Part shown: positions 33,129-42,187 of the stretch, one piece after another
Layout: every line of letters starts with the position of its first letter
Numbering within the stretch: position 1 is the first letter of the stretch
From: ASV31 sp965229765
GTDB taxonomy: Bacteria; Pseudomonadota; Alphaproteobacteria; Rhodobacterales; Rhodobacteraceae
Length of the DNA: 64,000 nt
Assembly: GCA_965229765.1 (NCBI GenBank)
Contig: CBDDJT010000003.1
Location: 310,001-374,000, forward strand
Direction of reading: 5' to 3'
Made by a program: the position numbers and the translations under genes
Notes under the pieces: generated by a model
Database searches by the model: none
The model's input: only the letters and a program-made list of their open reading frames with translations
Told to the model about the DNA's origin: nothing

Positions 33129-34505
33129 ATGGGCTATGGCATCGATCTTCACGGCACGCGGTTCCGCTTCCCTTCGCTCAAGGTGCTTCTGGCGCGCGCC
33201 ACGCCGGATCGCTCCGGCGACCGGCTGGCGGGGCTGGCCGCCGGGGGGCCGGTGGAACGGCTTGCGGCGCAGCTTGCGCTGGCGGACCTGCCACTGGCCG
33301 ATCTGGCCACCGACGTGATGGAGATCGACGGCGACCCGGTCACCGACCTGATCCTGTCCGGCCACGACCGCGCCGCCTTCGCACCTGTGGCGCATCTGAC
33401 CGTGGGCGGCTTTCGCGACTGGCTGCTCAACCCCGCCACCACTGCCGCCGATCTCGCCACGCTCGCTCCCGGCCTGACGCCCGAGATGGCGGCGGCGGTG
33501 TCAAAGATCATGCGCGCACAGGACCTGATCGCGGTCGCGCGCAAGATCCGCGTCGTCACCCGCTTTCGCAGCACCATCGGCCTGCCCGGGCGGTTGTCCA
33601 CCCGCAACCAGCCCAACCACCCCACCGACGACAGCCGGGGCATCGCGCTGTCCGCGCTCGACGGGCTTCTGATGGGAGCCGGCGATGCGGTGATCGGCGT
33701 CAATCCCGCCACCGACAGCCTGTCCGACTACATCCGCATCTGCGAGGTGCTCGAGGCGATCCGAACCCAGCTCGACATTCCAACCCAGCACTGTTGCCTT
33801 GGCCATGTCACCACCGCGCTTGCCGCGATCGGGGCAGGCGCGCCTGTGGATCTGGTGTTTCAGTCCGTGGCCGGCTCGGGCAAGGCCAACGACGGCTTCG
33901 GCGTGACGCTCTCGATGCTGGACGAGGCGCATGACGCGGTGCGCTCGCTGGGCCGCGCGCCCGAAGGCGCCAACCTGATGTACTTCGAGACCGGACAGGG
34001 CGCCGCGCTGTCGGCGGACGGCCACCACGGCATGGACCAGCAGACCATGGAATGCCGTGCCTATGCCGTCGCCCGCCGCTATGCGCCCTTGCTGGTCAAC
34101 ACGGTCGTGGGCTTCATCGGGCCCGAATACCTGGCCGATGGCAAGCAGATCACCCGCGCCGGGCTGGAAGACCATTTCTGCGGCAAGCTTCTCGGCCTGC
34201 CGATGGGCGTCGATATCTGCTACACCAACCATTCCTACGCGGATCAGGAGGATATGGACGTGCTTCTGACCGCGCTGGCCGCCGCCGGGGTGAGTTTCGT
34301 CATCACCGTGCCCGGCGCCGACGACATCATGCTGAACTACCAGTCGCTGGCCTTCCACGATGCCCAGTTCATCCGCGACACACTGGGCTTGCCGCCCGCG
34401 CCGGAATTCGCCGCCTGGATGGATGCGAACGGCATCGGCACGCCGGGGGCCAGCCTGCCCGCCCTGCCAGAGGCGCTGGCCCGCCTCCGCCTGCCCGCGG
34501 CATGA
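33129..34505 (+). CDS. eutB: ethanolamine ammonia-lyase heavy chain
   Basis: The 458-residue large subunit of coenzyme-B12-dependent ethanolamine ammonia-lyase, which converts ethanolamine to acetaldehyde and ammonia. Family segments include RFRSTIGLPGRLSTRNQPNHP, GLLMGAGDAVIGVNPATDS, FQSVAGSGKAN, FETGQGAALSADGHHG and VDICYTNHSYADQEDMD. ATG 33129 was chosen (MGYGIDLHGTRFRF); Met codons upstream are also in frame. It overlaps eutC by ATGA. No microcompartment, eutA or permease genes are present, as in the short proteobacterial arrangement. Confidence 0.96.
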   Translation: MGYGIDLHGTRFRFPSLKVLLARATPDRSGDRLAGLAAGGPVERLAAQLALADLPLADLATDVMEIDGDPVTDLILSGHDRAAFAPVAHLTVGGFRDWLLNPATTAADLATLAPGLTPEMAAAVSKIMRAQDLIAVARKIRVVTRFRSTIGLPGRLSTRNQPNHPTDDSRGIALSALDGLLMGAGDAVIGVNPATDSLSDYIRICEVLEAIRTQLDIPTQHCCLGHVTTALAAIGAGAPVDLVFQSVAGSGKANDGFGVTLSMLDEAHDAVRSLGRAPEGANLMYFETGQGAALSADGHHGMDQQTMECRAYAVARRYAPLLVNTVVGFIGPEYLADGKQITRAGLEDHFCGKLLGLPMGVDICYTNHSYADQEDMDVLLTALAAAGVSFVITVPGADDIMLNYQSLAFHDAQFIRDTLGLPPAPEFAAWMDANGIGTPGASLPALPEALARLRLPAA

Positions 34506-35254
34506 GCGACCTGCCCGACCCTCTGCGCGCCCTGACAGAGGCGCGCCTGACCACCGGCGCCCGGGGCCGGGCGCTCGACACCCGGTCGTCGCTCGCCTTC
34601 GCGCTGGACCATGCCCGCGCGAAAGAGGCCGTGTCATCGGCTCTCGACACCGCCGCGCTGGACCGCGCGCTGGCCGTGGCAGGCCAGACCTCCCGCACAG
34701 TGACCAGCGCGGCGGGCGACCGCGACAGCTTCCTGCAACGCCCCGACCTTGGCCGCACCCTGCCCGGCGATCAGGCACGGGCGCTGGCGGGCGCCGGCCC
34801 CTGCGACGTGGCGCTTGTGATCGGTGACGGGCTGTCGGGCATCGCGGCGAACCTGACCGGCGCGGCCTTTGTCACCGCGCTCGCCGCGCGGCTGGCCGCC
34901 CGGGGCCTGCGCTCCGGCCCGGTGGTGCTGGCGCATCAGGCACGCGTGGCGCTGGGCGACGGGATCGCGGCAGAGCTGGGCGCCGGCACGGTCGTCGTTG
35001 CGCTGGGCGAACGGCCCGGCCTGTCCTCGGCGGCCAGCCTCGGGGTCTACATCACCCATGCCCCGCACCCCGGCATCCCCGACAGCGCGCGCAATTGCCT
35101 GTCCAACATCCGCCCCGGCGGCATGTCCGTGGACGCCGCCGCCGACGCGGCGCTTTCGCTGATCCTCGCCATGCGCCGCCTCGGCCTCGGCGGGGTCGCG
35201 CTGGGGCAGGCGCTGGCCCGCGGCCCCGGCCTGCCCCCGGCACCGGGACGCTAG
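34502..35254 (+). CDS. eutC: ethanolamine ammonia-lyase light chain
   Basis: The 250-residue small subunit that contributes to adenosylcobalamin binding. Typical wording is DPLRALTEARLTTGARGRAL, ALDHARAKEAV, DVALVIGDGLSGIAAN, VVALGERPGLSSAASLGVYI, HAPHPGIPDSARNCLSNIRP. It is coupled to eutB by an ATGA overlap. Its TAG stop (35252-35254) shares the CTAG palindrome with the stop of the opposing dioxygenase gene. Confidence 0.96.
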   Translation: MSDLPDPLRALTEARLTTGARGRALDTRSSLAFALDHARAKEAVSSALDTAALDRALAVAGQTSRTVTSAAGDRDSFLQRPDLGRTLPGDQARALAGAGPCDVALVIGDGLSGIAANLTGAAFVTALAARLAARGLRSGPVVLAHQARVALGDGIAAELGAGTVVVALGERPGLSSAASLGVYITHAPHPGIPDSARNCLSNIRPGGMSVDAAADAALSLILAMRRLGLGGVALGQALARGPGLPPAPGR

Positions 35255-36087
35255 GCGGCCGCCTCTGCCACCCCCTGCACCGCGCCAAAGCGATAGCCCG
35301 ATGCCGTGATCGCCCCCATCATCTCGACCTCGTGGTAGACCCGCGCAGCCGCCTCGTCCTCGGCCGCACCCAGCGCCACGAACAACGGCACCAGATGGTC
35401 CTCCTCGGGGTGGCAGACCCGCGCCGAAGGGGCGCTTTCCCAGTCCATCAGCCGCGCGGTGCGCGCGCCGGGCGCCATCGCCATCGTCTCGCCCAGCCAG
35501 GTGTCGAACGCGGCGGACGGCGCGGCCCCCTCTGCCCCCATCAGGCGCAGGTTGTGATAGCTCAGCCCCGAGCCCACGATCATCACCCCCTCGCGCCGCA
35601 GGGGCGCCAGGGCACGGCCCAGCGCGAAATGCGCCGCCGGGTCATAGGAACTCAGGATCGACACCTGCAACAGCGGCACCTCGGCGTCGGGAAACATCAC
35701 CTCCATCGGCGCGAAGACGCCGTGGTCATAGCCCCGCTCGGGGTCCAGCTCTGCCGCGATCCCCGCGTCGGAAAGCAGGTCCATCACCCGCGCCGCAACC
35801 CCGGGCGCGCCCGGAGAGGGATAGACGACGCGGTAGGTCTCTGGCGGAAAATTGTAGTAGTCGTAGACCATCGGCGGGCGCTTGGCGCCCATCACCTGCA
35901 CTGTCTCGCCCTCCCAATGCCCCGAGACCATCAGGATCGCGCGCGGCGGGGTGCCCCATTCCGCCACCATCTCCTTCAGCGACCGCTCCAGCGGTGCGAA
36001 CATCACCCGCATCTTCGGGACCCAGGGCCATGGCCCGCCCCCGTGAGAGATGAAATAGGTCGGCAGCACCGTGCCCGTCCGTGCCAT
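35251..36087 (-). CDS. LigB/DODA-type extradiol ring-cleavage dioxygenase family protein
   Basis: A 278-residue class III extradiol dioxygenase-like enzyme (YgiD/4,5-DOPA dioxygenase group). Metal-binding residues are apparent as His in TYFISHGGGPWPW, His in LMVSGHWEGE, the YDHGVFAPMEVMFPDAEVP block and His in GSGLSYHNLRLMG. These enzymes open catechol rings, or act on other aromatic diols, with Fe or Zn. The start ATG 36087 follows AAGGAG. It is divergent from the LysR gene at 36202, its probable regulator, and convergent with eutC. Confidence 0.88.
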   Translation of the reverse strand: MARTGTVLPTYFISHGGGPWPWVPKMRVMFAPLERSLKEMVAEWGTPPRAILMVSGHWEGETVQVMGAKRPPMVYDYYNFPPETYRVVYPSPGAPGVAARVMDLLSDAGIAAELDPERGYDHGVFAPMEVMFPDAEVPLLQVSILSSYDPAAHFALGRALAPLRREGVMIVGSGLSYHNLRLMGAEGAAPSAAFDTWLGETMAMAPGARTARLMDWESAPSARVCHPEEDHLVPLFVALGAAEDEAAARVYHEVEMMGAITASGYRFGAVQGVAEAAA

Positions 36088-36201
36088 GGGGTCGCTCCTT
36101 TCGCGCTTGTCGCAACAGAGGTAGGCGCAAACCGCCTTTCCCACCAGCGGGAAGAAATGTAAAACCTTTCCCGAAAACTGAACAATCCCGGACCACCCGC
36201 C

Positions 36202-37086
36202 ATGATCCTCGACGGCATCGACGTCTTTACCGAAGTGGTCGACGCGCAAAGCTTTTCCCGCGCCGCGCGGCGGCTCGGGATGCCCACATCGACCGTCAGC
36301 GCCCGTATCGCCCGGCTGGAAGAGCGTCTTGGCGCGACACTCATCCACCGCACCACACGGCAGCTCAGCGTCACGCCGCTGGGCCGGCGCTACTATGACC
36401 GCTGCGTGCGCGCGCTGGCCGAGATGTCAGAGGCCGAACGCGAACTGGCCGACACGTCAGAAGAACCCTCGGGCCCGCTGCGCATCACCGCCGCCGCCGA
36501 CCTCGCCCAGTTCAAGCTGGTGCCCGTCATCGACGCCTATCTCGCGCGCTATCCGCGCACCTCGGTCAGCCTGACGGTGACGAACCGGCGCGCGGACCTG
36601 ATCGCCGAGGGCCTCGACCTTGCCGTGCGCATCGGCGCGCTGCCCGATTCCAGCCTCGTCGCGCGCCGCTATTTCGAGGCCCGCTTGGGGCTTTGGGCCA
36701 CGCAGGACTATCTCGACCGGCACGGCACCCCGCGCGCGCCTGCCGAACTGGCCGGGCACAACCTCGTGCGGCTGTCCCGCGACACCGGGGCGCTGGACCT
36801 CCGGGACGCAGAGGGCCGCCCGGTGCCGCTTGACATGCCCGCGCGCATCGAGGCCGACGACATGCAAAGCTGCCGCAGCTTCGCCCTCGCCGGCGCCGGC
36901 ATCGCGATCCTGCCCGATTTCATAGGCACCGCGCCCGACGCGCCGCTGGTCCGCATCCTGCCCCGGATCGCCAGCGCGCCCATCGCCCCCGCTTTCGTCT
37001 ATCCCGCCCAACGCTTCGTGCCCCGCACCCTGCGCGCCTTCATCGACCTCGCGATGGCGATGGAGCGGGGCACGGGCGGGCCCTGA
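36202..37086 (+). CDS. LysR-family transcriptional regulator
   Basis: A 294-residue LysR protein of the CrgA/AaeR-like group: ILDGIDVFTEVVDAQSFSRAARRL at the N-terminus, MPTSTVSARIARLEERLG (recognition helix), then GPLRITAAADLAQFKLVPVI and a ligand domain ending FVYPAQRFVPRTLRAFIDLA, all characteristic. It is divergent from the LigB-type dioxygenase gene with 114 bases between starts, so it probably controls it and itself. The inducer is unknown. Confidence 0.92.
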   Translation: MILDGIDVFTEVVDAQSFSRAARRLGMPTSTVSARIARLEERLGATLIHRTTRQLSVTPLGRRYYDRCVRALAEMSEAERELADTSEEPSGPLRITAAADLAQFKLVPVIDAYLARYPRTSVSLTVTNRRADLIAEGLDLAVRIGALPDSSLVARRYFEARLGLWATQDYLDRHGTPRAPAELAGHNLVRLSRDTGALDLRDAEGRPVPLDMPARIEADDMQSCRSFALAGAGIAILPDFIGTAPDAPLVRILPRIASAPIAPAFVYPAQRFVPRTLRAFIDLAMAMERGTGGP

Positions 37087-37219
37087 GCATCCCCTCGCCG
37101 GGGGCACCGGATGACCAAGGGCAGCCCAAAGGGCAGCGGCTGGCCGATGGCGCGGCCATCCGCTGCCCGGGCCGCCTGCGGCGGCTGTTCCGGGCGGGGG
37201 TGCGCTGCTCGAACCGCCC

Positions 37220-39472
37220 CTACCCGTTCAGCACCGCGACTTCGACCAGCGCGGTATGCGCGCTGCATCCCTGCCCCAGCCGCGATGTCCCGACATCGCG
37301 GGTCAGCACGTTGGGGTTGCCGTCGGGGTCGATGTTCTGCCCCGGATCGCCGAACCAGGCCCCCGTCGGCAGGGCCACGACGCCCGGCAGGATGCCGTCG
37401 GTCACCGACGCGCGCGCCCGGCAGGCGCCGCGCGCGTTGAACACCCGCACCAGCGCGCCGTCGGCGATGCCGCGCGCGCCCGCGTCCCCGGGATGGATAA
37501 GCATTGTCACCGGCCGCGCCCCCGGCACGTCGGCCAGCGCGCTTTCCAGCTGGCTGTGCAGCTTGTCGCCCGGCTGGGGCGAGACCATGTGCAAGGGCGC
37601 CGCCGGGCTCGCCGCGCCCAGCCACTCGGCAGGCGGCAGCCAGACCGGATGGCCCGGGCAGTCGTCATAGCCGAACCCGTCGATCCGGTCCGAGAATATC
37701 TCGATCAGCCCCGAGGGCGTGCCCAGCGGCGCGGCCTCGGGGTCATCGCGGAACGGGGCAAAGAGCGTGCGGTTCGCCCCCTCGGCCCGGATCGGCAGGC
37801 GCAGCCAGTTGGCCGCCCGCAAGCCGTCGAGGTCGGGCAGCTCGATCCCCTGCGCGGCCGCCCCGTCACGGAAACCGGCGTACAGCACCTCGATCCACTC
37901 GGCCGACGTGCGCCCCTCGGTATAGGCGTCCCCCAGCCCCATCCGCGCCGCGAGCCCCGCGAATATGTCGAAATCGTCCCGCGCGTCGGCCACCGGCGGG
38001 ATCAGCGCGGGCATGTGAAAGAGGTAGTCGTCAAGGTTCGAGCGCCCGATATCCTCGCGCTCATAGGGGGTTGTCGCGGGAAAGACGATGTCGGCGCGCC
38101 GGGCCGTGGGCGTCCACCACGGTTCGTTCACGATGATCGTCTCGGGGCGCTGCCACGCCTCGTGCAAGGCGTTCAGGTCCTGGTGGTGGTGATAGGGGTT
38201 GCCGCCCGCCCAGTAGACCAGCCGGATATCGGGATAGACCCGCCGCTGACCGTTGAAATCGTAGACGCCTCCGGGATTGCGCAGCATGTCGGCCACGCGC
38301 GCCACCGGGATCACCTCGGCCACAGGGTTCGAAAGTTGCGAGAACGTCATTCCCCGCATCCCCAGCAGCGACTTGCCCACGCCCCCGATCGCGCCATAGC
38401 CATAGCCGACGCCGCCCCCCGGCAGGCCGATCTGCCCCAGCATCGCCGCCAGAACCGCCGACATCCAGTAGGGCTGTTCCCCGTGCTCGCCGCGCTGCAA
38501 CGACCACGCCACGGTTATCAGCGTGCGCGTGCCCGCCATCCGACGCGCCAGCGCGCGGATCTCGTCCGCCGCCACCCCGCAGATCGGCGCGGCCCAGTCG
38601 GGCGACTTGGGCTGGCCGTCGGTCTCGCCCATCAGGTAGGGGCGGAACCGCTCGAACCCCACTGTGCAGCGGCCGAGGAAGGCGCGGTCGGTCAGCCCCT
38701 CGTCCTCCAGCACATGGGCCAGCGCCAGCATCAGCGCGGTGTCGCTGGCCGGGCGTACCGGCAGCCACGCGCAGCCTTCCGGCGAATCGCCCCGCTGCGG
38801 GCCCACGTTGACGCAATGCATCCCCCGCGCGGCGAACCGGGGAAACCAGCCGGCCGTCTCATGTTCGGTGATCCCGCCCATGCTGACCTGGCTGTTCTTG
38901 GGATTGATCCCGCCGAACATCACCAGCGTCTCGGTGTGGTCATGGATGGTGGCCCAGCCGTCCTGATGCTCATACAGCAGCTTGAGGAAATCGACGCCGA
39001 AGACATGCGGCATGATCGATTGCGCACAGCCCGTCGAATAGCTGCCGAAAGAGGCCACGTAGCCGCCCGCCACGTTCAGGAACCGGTGCAGCTGGCTTTG
39101 CGCGTGATGGAAACGCCCCGCCGACGCCCATCCATAGGAGCCGCCGTAAATCGCCCCGTTGCCGTGCTCGCGCCGCACCCGGTTGATCTCGGACACCGCG
39201 ATGCCCAGCGCCTCGTCCCAGGGCAGCGCCACGAAATCGTCGCTGCCCCGCCCGGCCTTGTCGCGCCGCTCCAGCCAGCCGCGCCGGACCGAGGGCCGCG
39301 CGACGCGCGTCGCGTGATGCACGGCGGCGGGCAGGATGCCGGGGATCGCGCTTGGGCCGGGATCTGCGGCAAAAGGGCGGGTGGCCACGATGCGCCCGCC
39401 CTCGGTATCCACCTCGAACGCACCCCAATGGCTTGATGTGACGCGCGTGCGCCTGTCCGATCCGTCCGCCAT
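37220..39472 (-). CDS. molybdopterin-dependent oxidoreductase (BisC/DMSO-reductase-like)
   Basis: A 750-residue bis-MGD molybdoenzyme of the DMSO/TMAO/biotin-sulfoxide reductase group. The molybdenum-ligand serine is seen in YGGSYGWASAGRF (S117). Cofactor-binding segments are FGSYSTGCAQSIMPHVFG, MFGGINPKNSQVSMGG and LVYWAGGNPYHHHQDLNALH. The C-terminal domain has FGDPGQNIDPDGNPNVLTRD and LGQGCSAHTALVEV. No twin-arginine signal precedes the protein and no 4Fe-4S cysteines are found, so it is cytoplasmic and BisC-like rather than periplasmic DorA. The substrate is an S- or N-oxide by family. Confidence 0.9.
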   Translation of the reverse strand: MADGSDRRTRVTSSHWGAFEVDTEGGRIVATRPFAADPGPSAIPGILPAAVHHATRVARPSVRRGWLERRDKAGRGSDDFVALPWDEALGIAVSEINRVRREHGNGAIYGGSYGWASAGRFHHAQSQLHRFLNVAGGYVASFGSYSTGCAQSIMPHVFGVDFLKLLYEHQDGWATIHDHTETLVMFGGINPKNSQVSMGGITEHETAGWFPRFAARGMHCVNVGPQRGDSPEGCAWLPVRPASDTALMLALAHVLEDEGLTDRAFLGRCTVGFERFRPYLMGETDGQPKSPDWAAPICGVAADEIRALARRMAGTRTLITVAWSLQRGEHGEQPYWMSAVLAAMLGQIGLPGGGVGYGYGAIGGVGKSLLGMRGMTFSQLSNPVAEVIPVARVADMLRNPGGVYDFNGQRRVYPDIRLVYWAGGNPYHHHQDLNALHEAWQRPETIIVNEPWWTPTARRADIVFPATTPYEREDIGRSNLDDYLFHMPALIPPVADARDDFDIFAGLAARMGLGDAYTEGRTSAEWIEVLYAGFRDGAAAQGIELPDLDGLRAANWLRLPIRAEGANRTLFAPFRDDPEAAPLGTPSGLIEIFSDRIDGFGYDDCPGHPVWLPPAEWLGAASPAAPLHMVSPQPGDKLHSQLESALADVPGARPVTMLIHPGDAGARGIADGALVRVFNARGACRARASVTDGILPGVVALPTGAWFGDPGQNIDPDGNPNVLTRDVGTSRLGQGCSAHTALVEVAVLNG

Positions 39473-39526
39473 GTCGCTCTCCGTCAGCCGGGCGATCCCG
39501 CCGGCCCGACACGCGCGCGGGGCTGT

Positions 39527-39769
39527 TCAGTCGGCGAGGTCGAAGTCGATGTTCTGCGCCATGAGCGAGGCGCGCAAGGCCCCCAGCACGTTGTCGCTGT
39601 CGACGGACTGGCGCAAGGCGCGTTCCAGCGCGTCGGAGGCGGGGGGCCGTCCCTCAAGCCGGAAGATCACACGCCGACGCCCGGCATTGTCGTACACGAC
39701 CTCCGTTTCGCCACGGCGATTGGTGCGAACACCCAGAAAATGCTCTCCATCGGAACTATGGAAGTTCAT
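39527..39769 (-). CDS. small conserved-looking hypothetical protein (80 aa)
   Basis: An 80-residue mixed, charged protein: MNFHSSDGEHFLGVRTN at the start and MAQNIDFDLAD at the end, with a beta-strand-rich middle (ETEVVYDNAGRRRVIFRLEG) and a C-terminal helix. A GGGGAC site precedes the ATG at 39769. Its composition is normal for protein, unlike the Arg/Pro-rich shadow frames around it. I do not recognise the family. It sits just upstream of the molybdoenzyme gene on the same strand with a 54-base gap and could be co-transcribed. Confidence 0.55.
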   Translation of the reverse strand: MNFHSSDGEHFLGVRTNRRGETEVVYDNAGRRRVIFRLEGRPPASDALERALRQSVDSDNVLGALRASLMAQNIDFDLAD

Positions 39770-40056
39770 GCAGCGTCCCCAGCAGACAGAATGACGTTAT
39801 ACGATTCCGTGGCGAATGCCCCACCCGATCGACACACTGCGAAATTTTCGTTCGCCAGCGTTGCATGGGCGCATCCCCCGCCACGCACCGACGCCGCGAA
39901 AAAGGCCGGAGCGCGCGCCATCGCGCCCCATCGCGCGCCTTTCCGGGCCATTTCGGGGCGGAACAGGACCACACAGGGCCACATGCGGCCCGTTGCCCCT
40001 GCACCGCTTTGCACTTAGACCTGTGACAAAACAACGACAACCTCAGGGAGTGACCC

Positions 40057-41364
40057 ATGTCCGACGGACCCACCTACGGCTTCGAGACGCTTCAGATCCA
40101 CGCCGGCGCCCGGCCCGACCCGGCAACCGGCGCGCGCCAGACGCCGATCTACCAGACCACCGCCTTCGTGTTCCGCGACGCCGAACACGCCGCTGCACTC
40201 TTCAACCTGCAAGAGGTGGGATACATCTATTCCCGCCTGACCAACCCCACCGTCGCGGTGCTTCAGGAACGGCTTGCGACACTGGAAGGCGGGGTCGGCG
40301 CCGTCTGCTGCTCTTCGGGACACGCGGCGCAGATCATGGCGCTCTTCCCGCTGATGGGACCGGGCAAGAACGTCGTGGTCTCGACCCGGCTCTACGGCGG
40401 CACGGTCACTCAGATGAGCCAGACCATAAAGCGCTTCGGCTGGTCCGCGAAATTCGTCGACTTCGACGACCTCGACGCCCTGAAGGCCGCCATCGACGAC
40501 GATACGCGGGCCGTCTTCTGCGAATCGATCGCCAACCCGGGGGGCTATGTCACCGATCTTGGCGCCGTGGCGGCAGTGGCCGACGCGGCGGGCCTGCCGC
40601 TGATCGTCGACAACACCTCGGCCACGCCCTACCTGTGCCGCCCGATAGAGCATGGCGCGACACTCGTGGTGCACTCGACGACCAAGTTCCTGACCGGCAA
40701 CGGCACGGTCACCGGTGGCTGCATCATCGATTCGGGCAAGTTCGACTGGTCGGCCTCGGACAAGTTCCCCTCGCTCAGCGCGCCGGAACCCGCCTACCAC
40801 GGGCTGAAGTTCCACGAGACCTTTGGCGCGCTCGCGTTCACCTTCCACGGCATCGCCGTGGGGCTGCGTGACCTTGGCATGACGATGAACCCGCAGGCGG
40901 CGCACTATACGCTCATGGGCGTCGAGACGCTCAGCCTTCGGATGGAACGCCACGTCCAGAACGCCGAAAAGATCGCCAACTGGCTGGAAGCCGACGACCG
41001 GATAGAGGCCGTGACCTACGCCGGCCTGCCCTCGTCACCCTATCACGACCGCGCCAAGCGGGTCTGCCCCAAGGGGGCCGGCGCGCTGTTCACGGTGGCG
41101 CTGAAAGGCGGCTATGACGCCTGCGTGCGGATGGTCGACAACCTGGAGCTTTTCAGCCACGTGGCCAACCTGGGCGATGCGCGCTCGCTTATCATCCACT
41201 CGGCCTCGACCACCCACCGCCAGCTGTCGCCCGAACAGCAGGCCGCCGCGGGTGCCGCGCCCAACGTGGTGCGCCTGTCCATCGGGATCGAGGATGCCGA
41301 CGACCTGATCCGTGACCTCGACCAGGCGCTGGCCAAGGCAACCGGAGCGATTCGCGCCGCCTGA
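40057..41364 (+). CDS. metY: O-acetylhomoserine sulfhydrylase (aminocarboxypropyltransferase)
   Basis: A 435-residue PLP enzyme of the Cys/Met metabolism family. The PLP lysine is K210 in VHSTTKFLTGNG; the phosphate-binding SSGHAAQIMAL and the family start GFETLQIHAGARPDP are clear. The length (435, against about 390 for MetB/MetC/MetZ) and the insert around PAYHGLKFHETFGALAF indicate MetY, which makes homocysteine from O-acetylhomoserine and sulfide. GGGAG precedes the ATG. The 287-base gap upstream shows no SAM-II-type riboswitch that I can recognise. Confidence 0.92.
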   Translation: MSDGPTYGFETLQIHAGARPDPATGARQTPIYQTTAFVFRDAEHAAALFNLQEVGYIYSRLTNPTVAVLQERLATLEGGVGAVCCSSGHAAQIMALFPLMGPGKNVVVSTRLYGGTVTQMSQTIKRFGWSAKFVDFDDLDALKAAIDDDTRAVFCESIANPGGYVTDLGAVAAVADAAGLPLIVDNTSATPYLCRPIEHGATLVVHSTTKFLTGNGTVTGGCIIDSGKFDWSASDKFPSLSAPEPAYHGLKFHETFGALAFTFHGIAVGLRDLGMTMNPQAAHYTLMGVETLSLRMERHVQNAEKIANWLEADDRIEAVTYAGLPSSPYHDRAKRVCPKGAGALFTVALKGGYDACVRMVDNLELFSHVANLGDARSLIIHSASTTHRQLSPEQQAAAGAAPNVVRLSIGIEDADDLIRDLDQALAKATGAIRAA

Positions 41365-41373
41365 TCGCACAAG

Positions 41374-41405
41374 GCGGCAGCCCTCCCGGCCGGGCGGGCT
41401 GCCGC
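41374..41405 (+). terminator. stem-loop between metY and the GNAT gene
   Basis: A 10-bp perfect stem (GCGGCAGCCC at 41374-41383 with 41396-41405) lies 9 bases after the metY stop, with a self-complementary 12-base loop. No T-run follows. It may stop or slow transcription out of metY. Confidence 0.45.
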
Positions 41406-41416
41406 ATGATGCTTCC

Positions 41417-42055
41417 ATGCACGACGCCGCATCCCTTCTGGCGCAGGCGCGCCGCTATCGCCCCTGGTCAGAGGCGCTCTATCCCGCGCTTGCCGGCGAC
41501 GCCTTCTATGCCACGCTCGAAGCGCGGGTGGCAGACGCGGCCCGCGCGCGCGCCGCGATGCTGGCCTACTACGACCTCTCCGCGCTGGAGGCCGCGACGC
41601 ACGGCATCGTCATCGAACCCGAAGACGCGCCCATCGGCCTGTCCATATGGTCCCTGCCCCTGCCACCAGAGCGCGCCGCGCAAAAGGCCCGCGACAAGGA
41701 GGCGGCGATCCTCGCCGCAATGGGTGACGCCTGTCTTCAGGCCTACCGCGACATCAACGCCTTCATGGCGGGGGCCTCTGCCCCGCTGACCACGCCGGAC
41801 GACTGGTACCTGTCGATTCTTGCCGTGACACCGGGGGGCCAGGGGCGGGGTCGCGGCGCCAGCCTCGTCGATCCGGTGCTTCGGCGCGCCGACGACGCGG
41901 GGGCGGCGACCTACCTTGAAACCTTCACGCCGCGCAACGTGACCTTCTACGAACGCCTCGGCTTCCGCACGGTCGGCCGGTTCTCGGAGCCCACGACAGG
42001 CGCGGACTACCAGATCATGCGCCGCCCGCCGGGGGGCGGGCCGCCCGCAAGATGA
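41417..42055 (+). CDS. GNAT-family N-acetyltransferase
   Basis: A 212-residue protein. The acetyl-CoA-binding motif is YLSILAVTPGGQGRGRGASLV (GNAT motif A, R/Q-x-x-G-x-G/A), followed by TYLETFTPRNVTFYERLGFRTVG, the usual GNAT end. The N-terminal 120 residues are helical and less conserved, and include MAGASAPLTTPDDW. The acceptor is unknown. ATG 41417 is preferred; the open frame from 41312 overlaps metY and is not protein-like. It lies 52 bases downstream of metY. Confidence 0.85.
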   Translation: MHDAASLLAQARRYRPWSEALYPALAGDAFYATLEARVADAARARAAMLAYYDLSALEAATHGIVIEPEDAPIGLSIWSLPLPPERAAQKARDKEAAILAAMGDACLQAYRDINAFMAGASAPLTTPDDWYLSILAVTPGGQGRGRGASLVDPVLRRADDAGAATYLETFTPRNVTFYERLGFRTVGRFSEPTTGADYQIMRRPPGGGPPAR

Positions 42056-42099
42056 CGACCCCACCGCGCGCCCTGTTACCGGGCCGGGTGCCGACCGTC

Positions 42100-42140
42100 G
42101 CGCCGACGTTATGCCGACATTTTGCCGACGTTAAGCCGAA
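42100..42140 (+). repeat. three short GCCGAC direct repeats in the gap before the SIMPL gene
   Basis: Units CGCCGACGTTA, TGCCGACATTT, TGCCGACGTTA and a partial AGCCGAAG follow each other at about 11-12 base spacing. This lies between the convergent GNAT and SIMPL genes. It may be a small tandem repeat or a set of binding sites; nothing else supports either. Confidence 0.35.
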
Positions 42141-42187
42141 GCCGGTTTTTGCCGCCATTTCCGTGCGTTAACCCCGATTCGCGGGGA

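Noticed and set aside
39770..40056. SAM-type riboswitch upstream of metY
   Set aside because: The 287-base gap was inspected for SAM-II or SAM/SAH-like conserved stretches; none was recognised by eye.
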